From IMG/VR virus record IMGVR_UViG_3300044637_002990, positions 1-25,902 of that record: a stretch of DNA of 25,902 nt. One strand, given 5' to 3'. Each line of letters begins with the position of its first letter. The stretch's first letter is position 1. The notes beneath the pieces are model-generated. The model did no database searches. It saw only the letters and a program-made list of their open reading frames with translations, and had not been told where the DNA came from. The stretch comes from a virus. Below, piece after piece: positions 6,990 through 14,151 of this stretch. The translations under genes and the position numbers were made by a program.

Positions 6990-8607
6990 GATTGTTCTCT
7001 TTAATTAATTGATGGCCAAGACCCGCTCGTTGAATCTTGACGAACAATTCGCTAGAACCAGATAATAAATCTTGATATAAAACACTATCTTCTTGATTTA
7101 TATTTTTAATACAATGATTAATGGTTGGAATTAATTTTTCAAAAGCAGGAGAAACAAGAATTGAAGCAAATTTCCAATTGTCTTTATCTTTTGTGTCATA
7201 TATATTTTCACATTTTCCTATGATTTTGTTTAACAGTTTCAACACTTCCACTGCTTCTTTATTTGTTATTTTTTCAGGTATATTGTTTATAATATTATCG
7301 TAAATTTCTAATCTTTGATTTATTGTGTCTGTTGGATATTTATTCATCTTCAACAAATCAGCATTGAAATTTTTGTTTTTATTGCGATTAAAATGAAATT
7401 TTGGTTCTGTTATTTTTTTTTCTTGCGGAACATCTTTTGCAAAAGCATCTGCAAGTTGTTCGTTTTCTGTTAAAGTTCTTTTAATTTTTTTGCACAAAGA
7501 AGCATCCATATTTGCCTTTAATATTTCCTTGCCTATTCTGTGAAACAAAGGCACAGAAGCGATGTTGTTGATTACAAAAGAGCAGAATTTTTCTTCAGAA
7601 GCCATTGTTGAAGCTATTTTTTCACTGTTCATCAATGGGGCAAAAAACATCATTAGCTTATCTGATTTTACAATCAATTTAATGGCGGATGAAAAATTAT
7701 TTTCATTTTCTAAAAATTTTTGTGCTGATTCGGTTGCATTATTTTGAATAAATTCAGCGAGTTTTTCGCTGATCGGTCCAGTGTTGAGCGAAGAAACTAA
7801 TTTACTGACATTAGTGCTAGGCGGCAGAATATCACGCATGTCACCTTTTTCATGATACACATCTAGTGCATATTGCAAGCGGCGAGGACTCACATTATTC
7901 TTTTCTTCAGTAGACAATTCGTCCCACCATTGAATGGCAGAATCAGCCACACGTTGACCATAAGTTTGACGAAACCATTCAATATTTGGTTTATAAGGAA
8001 TGTTCACGGCAACTTCAAATCTGTCAAGTTGAGCCGGATCTATAACTTCAACATCGTACTTTAGTTGATTGTCTTCTTCAGGATTAATTGCAGCCCAAAT
8101 AAAACGAAGATTCGGGAATTTCACACCATTTATGCTGCGTAATTGAATCAATTCCATAACAGCATTTCTGACTTTTTTGGGACTACGATTAAATTCATCA
8201 AAAAATAAAGCTTCAATTTCACCGCTGGCAAAAACATGTGGTCGAACAATGTCAAGATAAGTAACACCTTCTGAATGAAGGCAATGTGAAATTATTTCAT
8301 TTGCAGCTTTTTCATCAAGCTTCCAATTGCCCATGATATAAGAAACAGCAGAATTTTTATTTACTTCGGCAATTGCCTTGATGACTTTTAATTGTTCAGG
8401 CAAAGCATTTTCAGTTTTTTCTCGTGGACATCCTATAAAATCCACCCAAGGGTCCATTGTTGCTGCACTGAAATATCGCCATTTCAAGTTGTGACGATCA
8501 AAAGCTTGTTTGACCATGGCTGTTTTTCCAACACCATGGCGACCAACAAATAAAACATTTTTATTGTGACTGATCCACCAATCAAGCTTAGTGTTTACAA
8601 CACTCAT
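6979..8607 (-). CDS. MoxR-like AAA+ ATPase
   Basis: 542 residues. Walker A is GRHGVGKTAM at ~22-31, Walker B is ALFFDEF at ~133-139, sensor 1 lies in FIWAAINP (~169-176), and PAQLDRFEV at ~191-199 carries the Arg typical of MoxR/RavA proteins. The ATPase core ends near residue 270; the remaining half is mainly helical and lacks a family I recognise. MoxR ATPases remodel protein complexes with a VWA partner, here encoded immediately downstream with an 11-bp overlap. The start is ATG 8607; its Shine-Dalgarno sequence AAGGGG lies inside a hairpin (8612-8633), so initiation may be structure-dependent. It is the first gene of a three-gene minus-strand unit that sits between plus-strand metabolism genes and virion genes. 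Confidence 0.9.
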   Translation of the reverse strand: MSVVNTKLDWWISHNKNVLFVGRHGVGKTAMVKQAFDRHNLKWRYFSAATMDPWVDFIGCPREKTENALPEQLKVIKAIAEVNKNSAVSYIMGNWKLDEKAANEIISHCLHSEGVTYLDIVRPHVFASGEIEALFFDEFNRSPKKVRNAVMELIQLRSINGVKFPNLRFIWAAINPEEDNQLKYDVEVIDPAQLDRFEVAVNIPYKPNIEWFRQTYGQRVADSAIQWWDELSTEEKNNVSPRRLQYALDVYHEKGDMRDILPPSTNVSKLVSSLNTGPISEKLAEFIQNNATESAQKFLENENNFSSAIKLIVKSDKLMMFFAPLMNSEKIASTMASEEKFCSFVINNIASVPLFHRIGKEILKANMDASLCKKIKRTLTENEQLADAFAKDVPQEKKITEPKFHFNRNKNKNFNADLLKMNKYPTDTINQRLEIYDNIINNIPEKITNKEAVEVLKLLNKIIGKCENIYDTKDKDNWKFASILVSPAFEKLIPTINHCIKNINQEDSVLYQDLLSGSSELFVKIQRAGLGHQLIKENNHEQ

Positions 8608-8633
8608 GAAAAGGCCCCTTGAGTTATGGGCCT
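8608..8633 (-). terminator. Hairpin with T tail that also covers the MoxR ribosome binding site
   Basis: On the minus strand AGGCCC (8633-8628) pairs with GGGCCT (8617-8612) around a 10-nt loop, followed by TTTTC and then the MoxR ATG at 8607. The form is that of an intrinsic terminator for the virion gene upstream, but the right arm and adjacent G contain the AAGGGG Shine-Dalgarno site of MoxR. It can act as terminator, translational switch or both. Confidence 0.6.
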
Positions 8634-8679
8634 ATCATACTTGAATTAATTAAGAATGCAAACAGATTTGGCGAACTGT

Positions 8680-9420
8680 TTAACTGTAGATCTGAAGAGC
8701 AAATTTTTCAGAAACATAAGTGCTTTCACCTGATATTGTTTCAAACCAAATGTTGTAAATCCCTTCATCAAACTGAGTCGTATCAAGAAACCAATATGCA
8801 TAGTTTGCTTCCCTATGCTCCACAAGGTGTCGATCCACAACGAGCCGGAGATCAATTTCTGCGGGTACACATTCGCCGCAGGCTATCTCCATAGATACTC
8901 GTAGCTCAGAGACTATGGCGAGATTTTCATAATAGGATAGTAAATCAGCACCTCGTGGAACATTCGGAGTCACAGAAATAAGCACATATCTTTTAGTGCC
9001 TTTTCTAATTCGGTTTGGTCTGAAGGAATAGTTAAAATCGTAAATTGGAGGAGTCGGAGTTGTGAACCAAAGATCTGAACAAATTTTAAACGTATTGTTT
9101 ATTTGATCTGTTGAACATTCTTCGTTTTCAAATCTAACTTGCCAAACATCAACAAATTGTCCAATACTATAAAATTCAGAATCAAGAAAAACAGTCAAAA
9201 GGTACTCACCAGTTCCTTGTTTTGAAACTGATGAGCCATCTATTTCTTGAATCAAGCGAAAACCTTGCGGATTAGATTCGCTTTTTTCATTTTCATCAAT
9301 GATGTAAATTTTCACATCAATGATTTCGCTTACATCCCTGCGAGTATTACTGTTGTAAGTAAAAAGTCGCAGGTTTAATTCATCGCCACAAGTCGGATTT
9401 TGGTATCGTTCTTTCGACAT
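8680..9420 (-). CDS. Beta-rich putative virion protein, unknown family
   Basis: 246 residues, no recognised family. The sequence is rich in alternating hydrophobic and aromatic beta-strand patterns, with two apparent halves: one around residues 10-120 (CGDELNLRLFTYN to FKICSDLWF), and one around 130-246 beginning RPNRIRKGTKRYVLISV and ending in a strand-rich WFETISGES segment. This suggests two Ig-like or jelly-roll domains. It follows the gp26-like gene and the 40-codon gene in the same direction with a 3-bp gap, so it is probably co-transcribed with baseplate genes. There is no signal peptide or membrane segment. A structural or receptor-contact role is inferred from fold pattern and position only. 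Confidence 0.8.
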   Translation of the reverse strand: MSKERYQNPTCGDELNLRLFTYNSNTRRDVSEIIDVKIYIIDENEKSESNPQGFRLIQEIDGSSVSKQGTGEYLLTVFLDSEFYSIGQFVDVWQVRFENEECSTDQINNTFKICSDLWFTTPTPPIYDFNYSFRPNRIRKGTKRYVLISVTPNVPRGADLLSYYENLAIVSELRVSMEIACGECVPAEIDLRLVVDRHLVEHREANYAYWFLDTTQFDEGIYNIWFETISGESTYVSEKFALQIYS

Positions 9421-9423
9421 ACT

Positions 9424-9546
9424 TTACCTGCCCCTTGCTTTCCTTTGTTGCGATTCCATCGACTTGTTTTCTTGTTCTTTTTGCTGAATAAATCTTTCAA
9501 TCATCCATTTTCTAAGATTGATTGGCAGACTCATTGACCCTGACAT
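9424..9546 (-). CDS. Small 40-residue basic protein between the gp26-like and virion genes
   Basis: A short frame fills most of the otherwise empty interval between the gp26-like stop and the next start. It begins MSGSMSLPINLRKW and continues through a highly charged helix rich in Gln, Glu, Lys and Arg, ending ARGR. A second ATG lies at codon 5 (9534). The next gene starts 3 bp after its stop, a spacing typical of a translated operon member. No Shine-Dalgarno site is obvious for the first ATG. Small helical proteins at such places in T4-like phages are often conserved assembly factors, but I cannot name this one. Confidence 0.55.
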   Translation of the reverse strand: MSGSMSLPINLRKWMIERFIQQKEQENKSMESQQRKARGR

Positions 9547-9566
9547 ATCCAAGTGAAGGTGATATT

Positions 9567-9586
9567 GGAAGAAAAATATTTCTTCC
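9567..9586 (-). other. Intergenic 8-bp hairpin after the gp26-like gene
   Basis: GGAAGAAA pairs with TTTCTTCC around a 4-nt loop in the 59-bp gap before the small gene. There is no T tail, so it is not a standard terminator. A similar stem (TTCTTCC/GGAAGAA, near 9626-9645) lies in the last codons of the gp26-like gene. It may mark an mRNA processing or stability element. Confidence 0.4.
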
Positions 9587-9605
9587 GCTAACCCCTTCCA
9601 TGTTT

Positions 9606-10745
9606 CTATGCTTGGGTCTTTGCCTTCTTCCGCCGAGGGAAGAAAAAATTTGCTTCAAGTGGCAGATCAATGCCAAACTCCGCAAGACAACTTGGGCAAA
9701 CAATTTCAACATTTGTGTCAACACCAAAAGGAGGTTCGTTGATGCAGTTGCGAATGTGAGAAACATCGTTAATCGGAAGATTCTTCAAAAGAATTTGAAG
9801 TTCATTCTTGTTTGTGATTCCATCAATATCATACAAAAGTTGAGCAGTTCGATAAGTCAAAGTATCATCAACGCCATTGTCGCCAAACGCCTTGATTCTT
9901 CTGTCTCTGTGGTCTTGAATTTCCTGCTCATCTTTTCCAGTTGACAAACGATAACTGAATGGAAGCTTGCTTGTTGGAAGAACATCCTGTAGTGTTGGGC
10001 CATATTCATCAGGAGTGTATTCAACAAAAAGACTGTTTAAATCAATACTGGTGCTGAATTTTGTTTCACATTCAGGACACTTGATTTCTACATCGTAATT
10101 AGGACCGTAAGAAATACCACGCAAGTAAATCAAAAGATATGTTCTGTCAATAGTTAAAAGTTGATCAGGGCGAAAACCTTCTTTCAAGCACTTTTGAAAG
10201 ATCATGTTGATTGCTTGCCCCTTCTTCACAAATCGTGGGGTAGCAAGAATTTGCTCTTCTTCACCTGTCATTGGCCTGATTGAAATAATTCCGCTGCTAG
10301 GCCCATTTGTGCCATCGTAAAAACGACCCTTAGAAGGAAGCTGAACTTCTTCGTAGATTGTAGTTGAACCACGAAGACCTTCCAGAAGTTCTTTCAAGTG
10401 GCCAGTTGCACTGCTTGTCATAGAATTTGATGGCTGAACATAAGGAGGCGCTTCTCCTCCAGCACTCATATTGTTAAATCCACGCTTTGGAGGCGCACCA
10501 CTAAGATTTTGCGGAACAGCCTGCGATGTTTGTTGGCCACTTTTTGCTGCTTGTATTGCTGCTGCGAATGCAGGAGGAATGTTTCCTTGAATCGAAATAG
10601 GAGCGCCGCCTTCTGTTGCAGCAACCCCTGCCTCATTATTGACACTTTGTCGCACCTGATTAATAGCATCCATTGGATTGCTCATGTTGTTCTCCTGATT
10701 GTTTATTTCATTTAGCTTGCGTGGACGAAAACTTTCTTCGCTCAT
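9606..10745 (-). CDS. T4 gp26-like baseplate hub protein
   Basis: 379 residues. The C-terminal ~250 residues match the T4 gp26 baseplate family: VQLPSKGRFYDG (LPSKGkfY is the family opening), SIRPMTGEEEQIL, a helix with MIFQKCLKEG, LLIYLRGISYG, and two metal-binding-like pairs, CPECETKF and CPSCLAEF. The first ~125 residues are a low-complexity, Gln/Ala/Pro-rich extension. Gp26-type proteins help assemble the central hub of the contractile-tail baseplate. Two in-frame starts each have a good ribosome site: ATG 10745 after GGGAG and ATG 10685 after AGGAG. I list the longer form; the shorter form would lack 20 residues. The rest of the baseplate cluster is not in this window. Confidence 0.85.
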   Translation of the reverse strand: MSEESFRPRKLNEINNQENNMSNPMDAINQVRQSVNNEAGVAATEGGAPISIQGNIPPAFAAAIQAAKSGQQTSQAVPQNLSGAPPKRGFNNMSAGGEAPPYVQPSNSMTSSATGHLKELLEGLRGSTTIYEEVQLPSKGRFYDGTNGPSSGIISIRPMTGEEEQILATPRFVKKGQAINMIFQKCLKEGFRPDQLLTIDRTYLLIYLRGISYGPNYDVEIKCPECETKFSTSIDLNSLFVEYTPDEYGPTLQDVLPTSKLPFSYRLSTGKDEQEIQDHRDRRIKAFGDNGVDDTLTYRTAQLLYDIDGITNKNELQILLKNLPINDVSHIRNCINEPPFGVDTNVEIVCPSCLAEFGIDLPLEANFFFPRRKKAKTQA

Positions 10746-10765
10746 TATTTTCTCCCGTATCCGAC

Positions 10766-10784
10766 ACTCTTATAATAAAAGAGT
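10766..10784. promoter_or_regulatory. TATAAT within an inverted repeat between divergent genes
   Basis: The 62-bp divergent gap holds ACTCTT (10766-10771) and AAGAGT (10779-10784) as an inverted repeat. The octamer TATAATAA at 10771-10778 reads toward the plus-strand gene at 10808. The same octamer lies upstream of the tail sheath gene on the minus strand. I see no -35 box. It is a candidate promoter for the gp55-like sigma or the host enzyme. Confidence 0.4.
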
Positions 10785-10807
10785 CTTAGTGATAAATTAG
10801 TGATAGT

Positions 10808-11170
10808 ATGATTGAAATAAATTTCAAAAACATTGAAGAACAAATTTTTCTAAACAAAGAAGTTAGAGAAATTCTGCCAGAATTTAGACCACAATTTGAT
10901 CTTTGGCGATTATCTCAAATGTTGCCGGGAATGCGCTCTATGGCGCAAAAAAGCATATTTGAAGTTTTAAACGGCTTGGAACAAGTTCATATTGAAAAAT
11001 TAAAAGAATATTTTAAACAACCAGTTTTAATGAACAGGTTGAACGATAAGCTGGTTGATCATTATAATTTTTCATTAGAAGGGGAAAACGAACTTTGTAA
11101 AAACACGGGTTTTCAGGAGTTCTGCATAACCCGAAACAAAGATGAAGTAAAAGCAACTTTTTGGCGTTAA
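10808..11170 (+). CDS. Conserved-looking unknown protein (120 aa)
   Basis: No recognised family. Acidic N-terminal ~25 residues, then an amphipathic region with FDLWRLSQMLPGMRSMAQKS and an apparent helical hairpin to about residue 75; the C-terminus ends in KATFWR. No signal peptide or membrane segment. It is the first of four plus-strand genes separated by 11 bp or overlapping, and TATAATAA lies 30 bp upstream, so it probably heads this small operon. The ribosome site is weak. Codon use is AT-rich like its neighbours. Function unknown. Confidence 0.75.
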   Translation: MIEINFKNIEEQIFLNKEVREILPEFRPQFDLWRLSQMLPGMRSMAQKSIFEVLNGLEQVHIEKLKEYFKQPVLMNRLNDKLVDHYNFSLEGENELCKNTGFQEFCITRNKDEVKATFWR

Positions 11171-11181
11171 GGTGAAATAAA

Positions 11182-11517
11182 ATGAATTTTACAAGTTTTT
11201 TGTTTTTTGTTTTGGCAACTGTTGGAATGAGCCACATTATTGTTGATGGCAGTATTCTGCAATGGTTTCGTGATGGAGTTAAAAAAATCGCAGTAAAATT
11301 AAACATGCCAAAAATTGGCGGTGTAGTTGACTGTTACTTGTGTTGTGGAACTTGGTGCGGGTTTTTTATGGGATGGGTTTGGATCAGCAACAATCCATTT
11401 GAAATTTTTGCTTGTGGTTGCGCAGGTGGTTTTTTGTCTAATTTCGCAGCAGTATTTTTAAATTGGATTGAATCAGCAACTATTGTTAACTTACCAACGG
11501 AAGACAATGAATCCTGA
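11182..11517 (+). CDS. Small Cys-rich membrane protein, DUF1360-like
   Basis: 111 residues with a hydrophobic N-terminal segment (FLFFVLATVGMSHIIV), a charged amphipathic loop with GVKKIAVKLNMPKIGG, then VDCYLCCGTWCGFFMGWVW and a further hydrophobic helix to ~residue 95. The cysteine cluster after an amphipathic loop followed by G-x-W-x-G recalls the DUF1360 membrane proteins seen in bacteria and phages. Probable topology is two to three inner-membrane spans. A GGTGAA sequence precedes ATG 11182. It overlaps the zinc-ribbon gene by 11 bp. The role is unknown; a membrane-located host takeover or superinfection function is conceivable. Confidence 0.75.
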   Translation: MNFTSFLFFVLATVGMSHIIVDGSILQWFRDGVKKIAVKLNMPKIGGVVDCYLCCGTWCGFFMGWVWISNNPFEIFACGCAGGFLSNFAAVFLNWIESATIVNLPTEDNES

Positions 11518-11776
11518 AGATAAAAAATATGTTCTGCATTGCAACAAATGCAGCTTTAAAAGGTTTACAAATGGCGATGACTTGAATGATTTAATTCAAG
11601 TCAAAACAGTGGATGTTCAACGATTTATACCAAGATTAGATCCAGAAACAAAAAAATCTGTAAATTCACCAGATAAACCACGAAGAAAAATGTTTCGTTG
11701 CCCTGAATGTGGATTTACATTAAAAGCATTTTCTTCACTTCCATCTTTAGAAAAACAGGAAAAAATTGATGAGTAA
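11507..11776 (+). CDS. Small zinc-ribbon protein
   Basis: 89 residues. Two CxxC knuckles, CNKC at ~residues 10-13 and CPEC near residue 67, frame a zinc ribbon with a central insertion. The segment KPRRKMFRCPECGF is typical of the second knuckle. The start ATG 11507, with GGAAG upstream, lies inside the end of the membrane-protein gene; a longer frame from 11468 would overlap it by 50 bp and is less likely. Small phage zinc ribbons often bind nucleic acid or RNA polymerase, but no target can be read here. Confidence 0.75.
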   Translation: MNPEDKKYVLHCNKCSFKRFTNGDDLNDLIQVKTVDVQRFIPRLDPETKKSVNSPDKPRRKMFRCPECGFTLKAFSSLPSLEKQEKIDE

Positions 11777-12149
11777 GCCAATTGGATTAATGGACGTAAA
11801 ACAAGCTTTGCGTGACAGCAGGTTCAGAGACAGCTTGCCACAATCATTTCAAAATGATATTCAAAAATATTTAAACAATCCCGGATGTGCTTGCAATATT
11901 CCTATTTACAGAAAAGTCATGACCGAAGCACGACAACAATTACAAGAATATTTTCCAAATAGGGCAGTTACAAATACTGAAGAAGAAGCTTCAAAACTAG
12001 CTGAAAATCATTGGCGTGTTATAAATTGTCATAAAAATGAACTTGAAGCAGAATTGAGAAAATTACCAAGTGGGCGCAAACAAATTGCAGTCACCAGATT
12101 TGAAGATCAAGTCACTGTTGTCGTAAACGAACTAGATGTTATTTTTTGA
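11769..12149 (+). CDS. Unknown protein (126 aa)
   Basis: No recognised family. Starts at ATG 11769, overlapping the zinc-ribbon stop by 8 bp, with AGGAAA upstream. It begins SKPIGLMDVKQAL; the middle has NNPGCACNIPIYRKV with two closely spaced Cys, then a helix with EARQQLQEYFPNR; the C-terminus is a beta-like VTRFEDQVTVVVNELDVIF. Soluble, with no membrane segment. It ends in an 11-bp convergent overlap with the glycosyltransferase-like gene. It may be a small conserved T4-like accessory protein. Confidence 0.75.
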   Translation: MSKPIGLMDVKQALRDSRFRDSLPQSFQNDIQKYLNNPGCACNIPIYRKVMTEARQQLQEYFPNRAVTNTEEEASKLAENHWRVINCHKNELEAELRKLPSGRKQIAVTRFEDQVTVVVNELDVIF

Positions 12150-13110
12150 TAACATCATCTAGCCGCTCATAAACTTTTGTGTTTAACATTATTTTTTTGC
12201 ATGATTCTATCATTTTTTCAGGATATTGTTTGTATTTGCTTATTTCCATTGGCCATTCAGAATTTATTTTTCTTCTGCTGCCTAAAATTACAGCATTATC
12301 ATAAAAATCAATAGCTTTTTCATATTGCTTAACAGCACAGTGAATATCGCCAAGCAAACACCAAAACTCAGCCATTGTTGGATTTTTAATTATGCAACTG
12401 AAAATATGCTGCATGGCATTTTGATAATTTTTTTTAACGTAACATTGTATCATGCTTAAATAATATTCAGTCATATATGTTGACATGGTTTTCTTTTTTT
12501 GTTGATGTAAAAAAAGTTCTGCATAATTTATAAAAGAATCCCAATTATTATTGGTCAATTCCCAACAAGCCATATAGTAAAAAGGATCTGGAGATAATGG
12601 ATTTTTATTTATCCATTGACTGATAATTCTTTTTTCAACAGGCCTGTTGCCTTTGCAAGAAACATAAACATCAAGAGCAATTGAGGGTTTTTCAATTGTT
12701 TCAAATACAGGATTTTTATAACAAAGGTTTTTTGATCGATGCCATAATCTAATTTCTTTTGATAAAATGTCGCCTTGAATAATATTAAAGCTGTAAATTT
12801 CTGGCTTTCCACACGCAGCTTTTAATATATTTTCTTGTCCAATAATTATTTTTTCCCATGGCTCAATAAACAATATCCATTCACTGTCTGTTTGTTGAAT
12901 CATATTATTTTTCAATTCCGACATATCATCTTTGCAAGAAAGTCTTATGATTTTTGCCTTTTTTTTATCAATATTTTCTATCGTCTTATCTCCACATCCT
13001 AAATCTGCAATTAAAAAATTACAGTTAATTGATTCAAAAGAAGAAATGCAATCTTCAATAGTGCTTTCATTATTCTTGACTATCATGTGTATTGTTAATT
13101 GTTGTTTCAT
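12139..13110 (-). CDS. GT2-like glycosyltransferase with TPR-like C-terminus; DxD degenerate
   Basis: About 323 residues. The N-terminus follows the GT-A glycosyltransferase family 2 pattern: LTIHMIVKNNESTIEDCISS, then FLIADLGCGDKTIEN (normally VDtGStDgT). The usual LDADE metal-binding site is replaced by WILFIEPWEKI, lacking DxD. After residue ~170 there are repeated helical pairs, including AEFWCLLGDIHCAVKQYEKAIDFY in TPR style. The start is set at ATG 13110; a TTG at 13122 is also in frame. It is cytosolic. The family normally transfers sugars to glycans or protein; the missing DxD suggests altered catalysis or a binding role. It overlaps the small upstream gene by ~40 bp. Confidence 0.75.
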   Translation of the reverse strand: MKQQLTIHMIVKNNESTIEDCISSFESINCNFLIADLGCGDKTIENIDKKKAKIIRLSCKDDMSELKNNMIQQTDSEWILFIEPWEKIIIGQENILKAACGKPEIYSFNIIQGDILSKEIRLWHRSKNLCYKNPVFETIEKPSIALDVYVSCKGNRPVEKRIISQWINKNPLSPDPFYYMACWELTNNNWDSFINYAELFLHQQKKKTMSTYMTEYYLSMIQCYVKKNYQNAMQHIFSCIIKNPTMAEFWCLLGDIHCAVKQYEKAIDFYDNAVILGSRRKINSEWPMEISKYKQYPEKMIESCKKIMLNTKVYERLDDVIKK

Positions 13111-13261
13111 TATTTTTCTCAAACTTCTTCTCTATTAAATACAATATCGCCGATGCTTCTTCATTAAGATTGTTGTTTTCATAATAAGCTTTCAAATCCC
13201 TATAAGGACGTGGAACATTTGGTCGGTTGAGAATTGAAAAAAATATTTGTGCAACATCCAT
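13070..13261 (-). CDS. Small unknown protein (63 aa)
   Basis: Begins MDVAQIFFSILNRPNVPRPY, then RDLKAYYENNN and an acidic/hydrophobic helix EEASAILYLIEKKF; the last ~15 residues are polar. The NRPNVP-Y..L..YY pattern looks like a conserved short phage protein, not a chance frame. It starts 27 bp from the divergent gp55-like gene and overlaps the next gene by ~40 bp in another frame, probably with translational coupling. No function can be assigned. Confidence 0.6.
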   Translation of the reverse strand: MDVAQIFFSILNRPNVPRPYRDLKAYYENNNLNEEASAILYLIEKKFEKNNETTINNTHDSQE

Positions 13262-13288
13262 ATTTTATTTTAGCGCAAAAGGAGCCAG

Positions 13289-13834
13289 ATGGCTACAGAA
13301 TATTTAAATAATAAAAATTTTGAAAATTTAATTGTAAAATTTCAAAAGTCAAAGAAAGAAAAAATCAAATACCAATTGCTAATGGACGATATAATAGATG
13401 CACAAAACAGAACAACAAAACGTGAAAAATATAAAAAACCTAAAAGTTGGATCGTTATAGAAACAGATTTTAAAACAATATCATCATTTTACAAAGAAAC
13501 ACAAGATGAATTGGCTCTTGCTTTTTATACATTATCTGAAAATATTGTGCGCTATGCAAAATTTAATCTGATCGATCAAGACGATGCGGTTCAAGAAGGT
13601 GTAATGATTTGTTTTGAAAAAATTGACCGATTCGATCCAGAAAAAGGCAAAGCTTTTAATTACATGACAACATGTATTTTAAACCATTTTAGACAACTTT
13701 ATCGCACCGCTAGAAATTATAATGAATTAAAAAGAAAATATTTAGAATTTGTACAAATTCAATATGATCAAAAAATACCTGCTGGAAAAACAAAAAATTT
13801 ATATAAAAAACACAATATTGTTTGCGATCCTTGA
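13289..13834 (+). CDS. T4 gp55-like late-transcription sigma factor
   Basis: 181 residues, close to the 185 of T4 gp55. Residues ~98-141 form a sigma region-2 core: DDAVQEGVMICFEKIDRFDP, then GKAFNYMTTCILNHFRQLYR. This matches the gp55 layout of an N-terminal helix bundle, a DNA-melting helix and a short C-terminal tail without region 4. Gp55 binds host RNA polymerase and directs it to late promoters (TATAAATA in T4) together with the sliding clamp and gp33. The start ATG 13289 has AAGGAG at 13279-13284. Few other phage proteins have this shape, so the assignment is good though similarity is low by eye. It would control the tail cluster. Confidence 0.8.
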   Translation: MATEYLNNKNFENLIVKFQKSKKEKIKYQLLMDDIIDAQNRTTKREKYKKPKSWIVIETDFKTISSFYKETQDELALAFYTLSENIVRYAKFNLIDQDDAVQEGVMICFEKIDRFDPEKGKAFNYMTTCILNHFRQLYRTARNYNELKRKYLEFVQIQYDQKIPAGKTKNLYKKHNIVCDP

Positions 13835-13836
13835 TT

Positions 13837-13864
13837 AAATAAATATAATATTATATAATTATTT
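13837..13864. promoter_or_regulatory. AT-rich palindrome upstream of the small gene after the sigma
   Basis: The core TATAATATTATA (13844-13855) is a perfect 12-bp palindrome flanked by AAATAA (13837-13842) and TTATTT (13859-13864). It includes -10-like TATAAT on both strands and AATAAATA (13838-13845), which resembles T4-type late promoters. It lies just after the sigma stop and ~25 bp before the next start, so it could be an operator-promoter for that gene. Confidence 0.4.
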
Positions 13865-13887
13865 AGGTTCTTTTTTTTGGTAAAAAT

Positions 13888-14151
13888 ATGACAAAACAAG
13901 CTAAAAGTTCTTTTGAACAAATTGAAAATCAGGAATTAATTCAAAAACTTATTGATAGTGGCCATGGAAAATTAGTGGACGCTTTTCTTCTGAATGACGG
14001 AAGAGTCTACACAAAAAAAGGCAGACTCAACAAAAGTGGAGCTTGCAGAGTTTTAAAATGCAAGCCAAAAGACCTTGAAGACACTATAAAAGCTTGTCAA
14101 GAATTGCTTAAACAAGAAATGAAATTAGAAGAACATGAATCTGAAGATTAA
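13888..14151 (+). CDS. Small charged protein next to the sigma factor (87 aa)
   Basis: No recognised family. The middle has LNDGRVYTKKGRLNKSGACR followed by VLKCKPKDLEDTIKACQELL, a basic beta-hairpin-like patch then helices; the C-terminus is acidic (EEHESED). The order after the gp55-like gene, with its own AT-rich promoter-like palindrome, suggests a partner in transcription (as gp33 is for gp55), but I see no convincing gp33 similarity. It overlaps the convergent tail-tube gene by 4 bp. Confidence 0.7.
   Translation: MTKQAKSSFEQIENQELIQKLIDSGHGKLVDAFLLNDGRVYTKKGRLNKSGACRVLKCKPKDLEDTIKACQELLKQEMKLEEHESED

Noticed and set aside
9512-9766. 84-residue minus-strand frame across the end of the gp26-like gene
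   Set aside because: It is mostly a shadow of the gp26-like gene in another frame; the 40-codon frame at 9424-9546 fits the spacing better.
11468-11506. Longer start of the zinc-ribbon protein
   Set aside because: It would overlap the membrane-protein gene by 50 bp without a ribosome site; ATG 11507 has GGAAG.
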